Below are positions 63,566-64,000 of a stretch of DNA of 64,000 bases, piece by piece. Each line of letters begins with the position of its first letter. The first letter of the stretch is position 1. This DNA is from CAWHOW01 sp963831005 (GTDB lineage: Bacteria > Bacteroidota > Bacteroidia > Bacteroidales > CG2-30-32-10): the NCBI GenBank assembly GCA_963831005.1, contig CAWHOW010000042.1, forward strand, positions 175,127-239,126, in the 5' to 3' direction. Under the pieces are notes generated by a model. It saw only the letters and a program-made list of their open reading frames with translations. It searched no databases and was not told where the DNA came from. A program made the position numbers and the translations under genes.

Positions 63566-64000
63566 ATGGATTATTTTGACATTGTTTTTAAGAGGCTACT
63601 TTGATTATAATACCAGGGGGCATTTGGCTAACTACTATTTCAGGGAATTTAAAAAAGCTGAAAAAGAATATTTCGATGCAAATGAGTTTTTTGATGGTTG
63701 TTTGGGGATTATTGGAACATTTGAGTTTGATTTGAAAGAAAAGAAACTTGAAAGGGAACGTGAACTATACTTATTGATTGATTCAGCTAAAAACAAAACT
63801 TTCAATTTTGCTGAAGATGATTCAGCAAAAACTTATGATGAGCGCTGTAATGAAGTAATTGAACTTTTTAAAAGTGAACTTAAAGATATTAATTTATCGA
63901 ACTTCACTGTTAACTTAAATTCTATAACAGATGGTCAATTTAATCATCCTTTAGCTTATAATGAAGTATTGGATATAAAATCAGCAATTGATGAAGCTTT
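63566..64000 (+). pseudogene. Accessory gene of the mobile element, frameshifted and cut by the window end
   Basis: ATG two bases after the integrase stop encodes MDYFDIVF; after a one-base shift near 63585 the frame stays open as RGYFDYNTRGHLANYYFREF to the window end. The visible 140 residues are acidic and helical (KKAEKEYFDANEFF). The family was not recognised. Position and spacing suggest cotranscription with the integrase. Confidence 0.6.

Overview
The window looks like chromosomal DNA from a member of the Bacteroidota. The evidence is AT-rich sequence, TAnnTTTG promoter boxes in place of classical -10 boxes, and an almost complete lack of Shine-Dalgarno sites. There is also a type IX secretion substrate, a PorD-like protein, the bamD-rpoZ-coaBC-porD gene order, a DUF4301 protein, many SCKK-type lipoproteins, and a serine palmitoyltransferase of the Bacteroides type. 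No ribosomal RNA, replication origin or CRISPR array was seen.

Layout. 0-5.2 kb: secreted proteins, a thioredoxin-fold lipoprotein-like thiol protein and DUF4301. 5.2-5.5 kb: two tRNA-Leu genes. 5.5-9.9 kb: a giant glycine-rich/Ig-like/SprB adhesin whose T9SS sorting domain is split by a frameshift. 10-20.7 kb: membrane glycosyltransferase-like proteins, a YD-repeat protein, prolyl oligopeptidase, a Smr protein, a di-haem peroxidase and exported proteins. 20.7-24.2 kb: aroB-aroA, a sugar epimerase and tRNA-Gly. 24.3-30.5 kb: DUF2784, an M50-like peptidase, argS, a nitronate monooxygenase-like enzyme and a LytTR regulator. 30.9-36.1 kb: envelope and core genes read leftward (porD, coaBC, rpoZ, bamD). 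36.3-43.2 kb: an alpha-oxoamine synthase, a methyltransferase gene split by a 1293-bp IS5-type element, SUI1, a lipid kinase and an LtaS-like transferase. 43.3-48.7 kb: a lipoprotein region with three Ig-like paralogues and three tandem small lipoproteins. 48.8-51.5 kb: a citDE fusion with citF. 51.6-52.7 kb: a hydrolase gene broken by a small palindromic insert. 54.1-61.2 kb: a seven-gene sphingolipid locus. 61.2-64 kb: a lipoprotein, then a tRNA-Arg fragment and a heavily frameshifted integrase that mark the edge of a mobile element.

The most coherent system is the 54-61 kb locus. Serine palmitoyltransferase, a GNAT-type N-acyltransferase (candidate bacterial ceramide synthase) and an NAD-dependent reductase (candidate CerR) would make dihydroceramide. 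A tightly coupled four-gene operon follows: a HisC/CobD-like PLP enzyme, a CDP-alcohol phosphotransferase, a LicC-like cytidylyltransferase and a LysE-type membrane protein. It looks like a way to make, activate, attach and perhaps move a phospho-head group, plausibly giving ceramide phosphoethanolamine or a relative.

The most unusual non-coding signal is a set of intergenic tandem arrays with unrelated sequences but one shared period: 9 x 42 bp at 15.1 kb, 21 x 21 bp at 27.9 kb, 6 x 42 bp (12 x 21) at 45.6 kb, and a decayed 5 x 21 bp array at 57.5 kb. Twenty-one base pairs is two turns of B-DNA, and the largest array keeps this register for 441 bp without one indel although its sequence changes completely along the way. 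Several nested palindromic (REP-like) elements also sit between genes, and one small palindromic element has inserted into a coding sequence.
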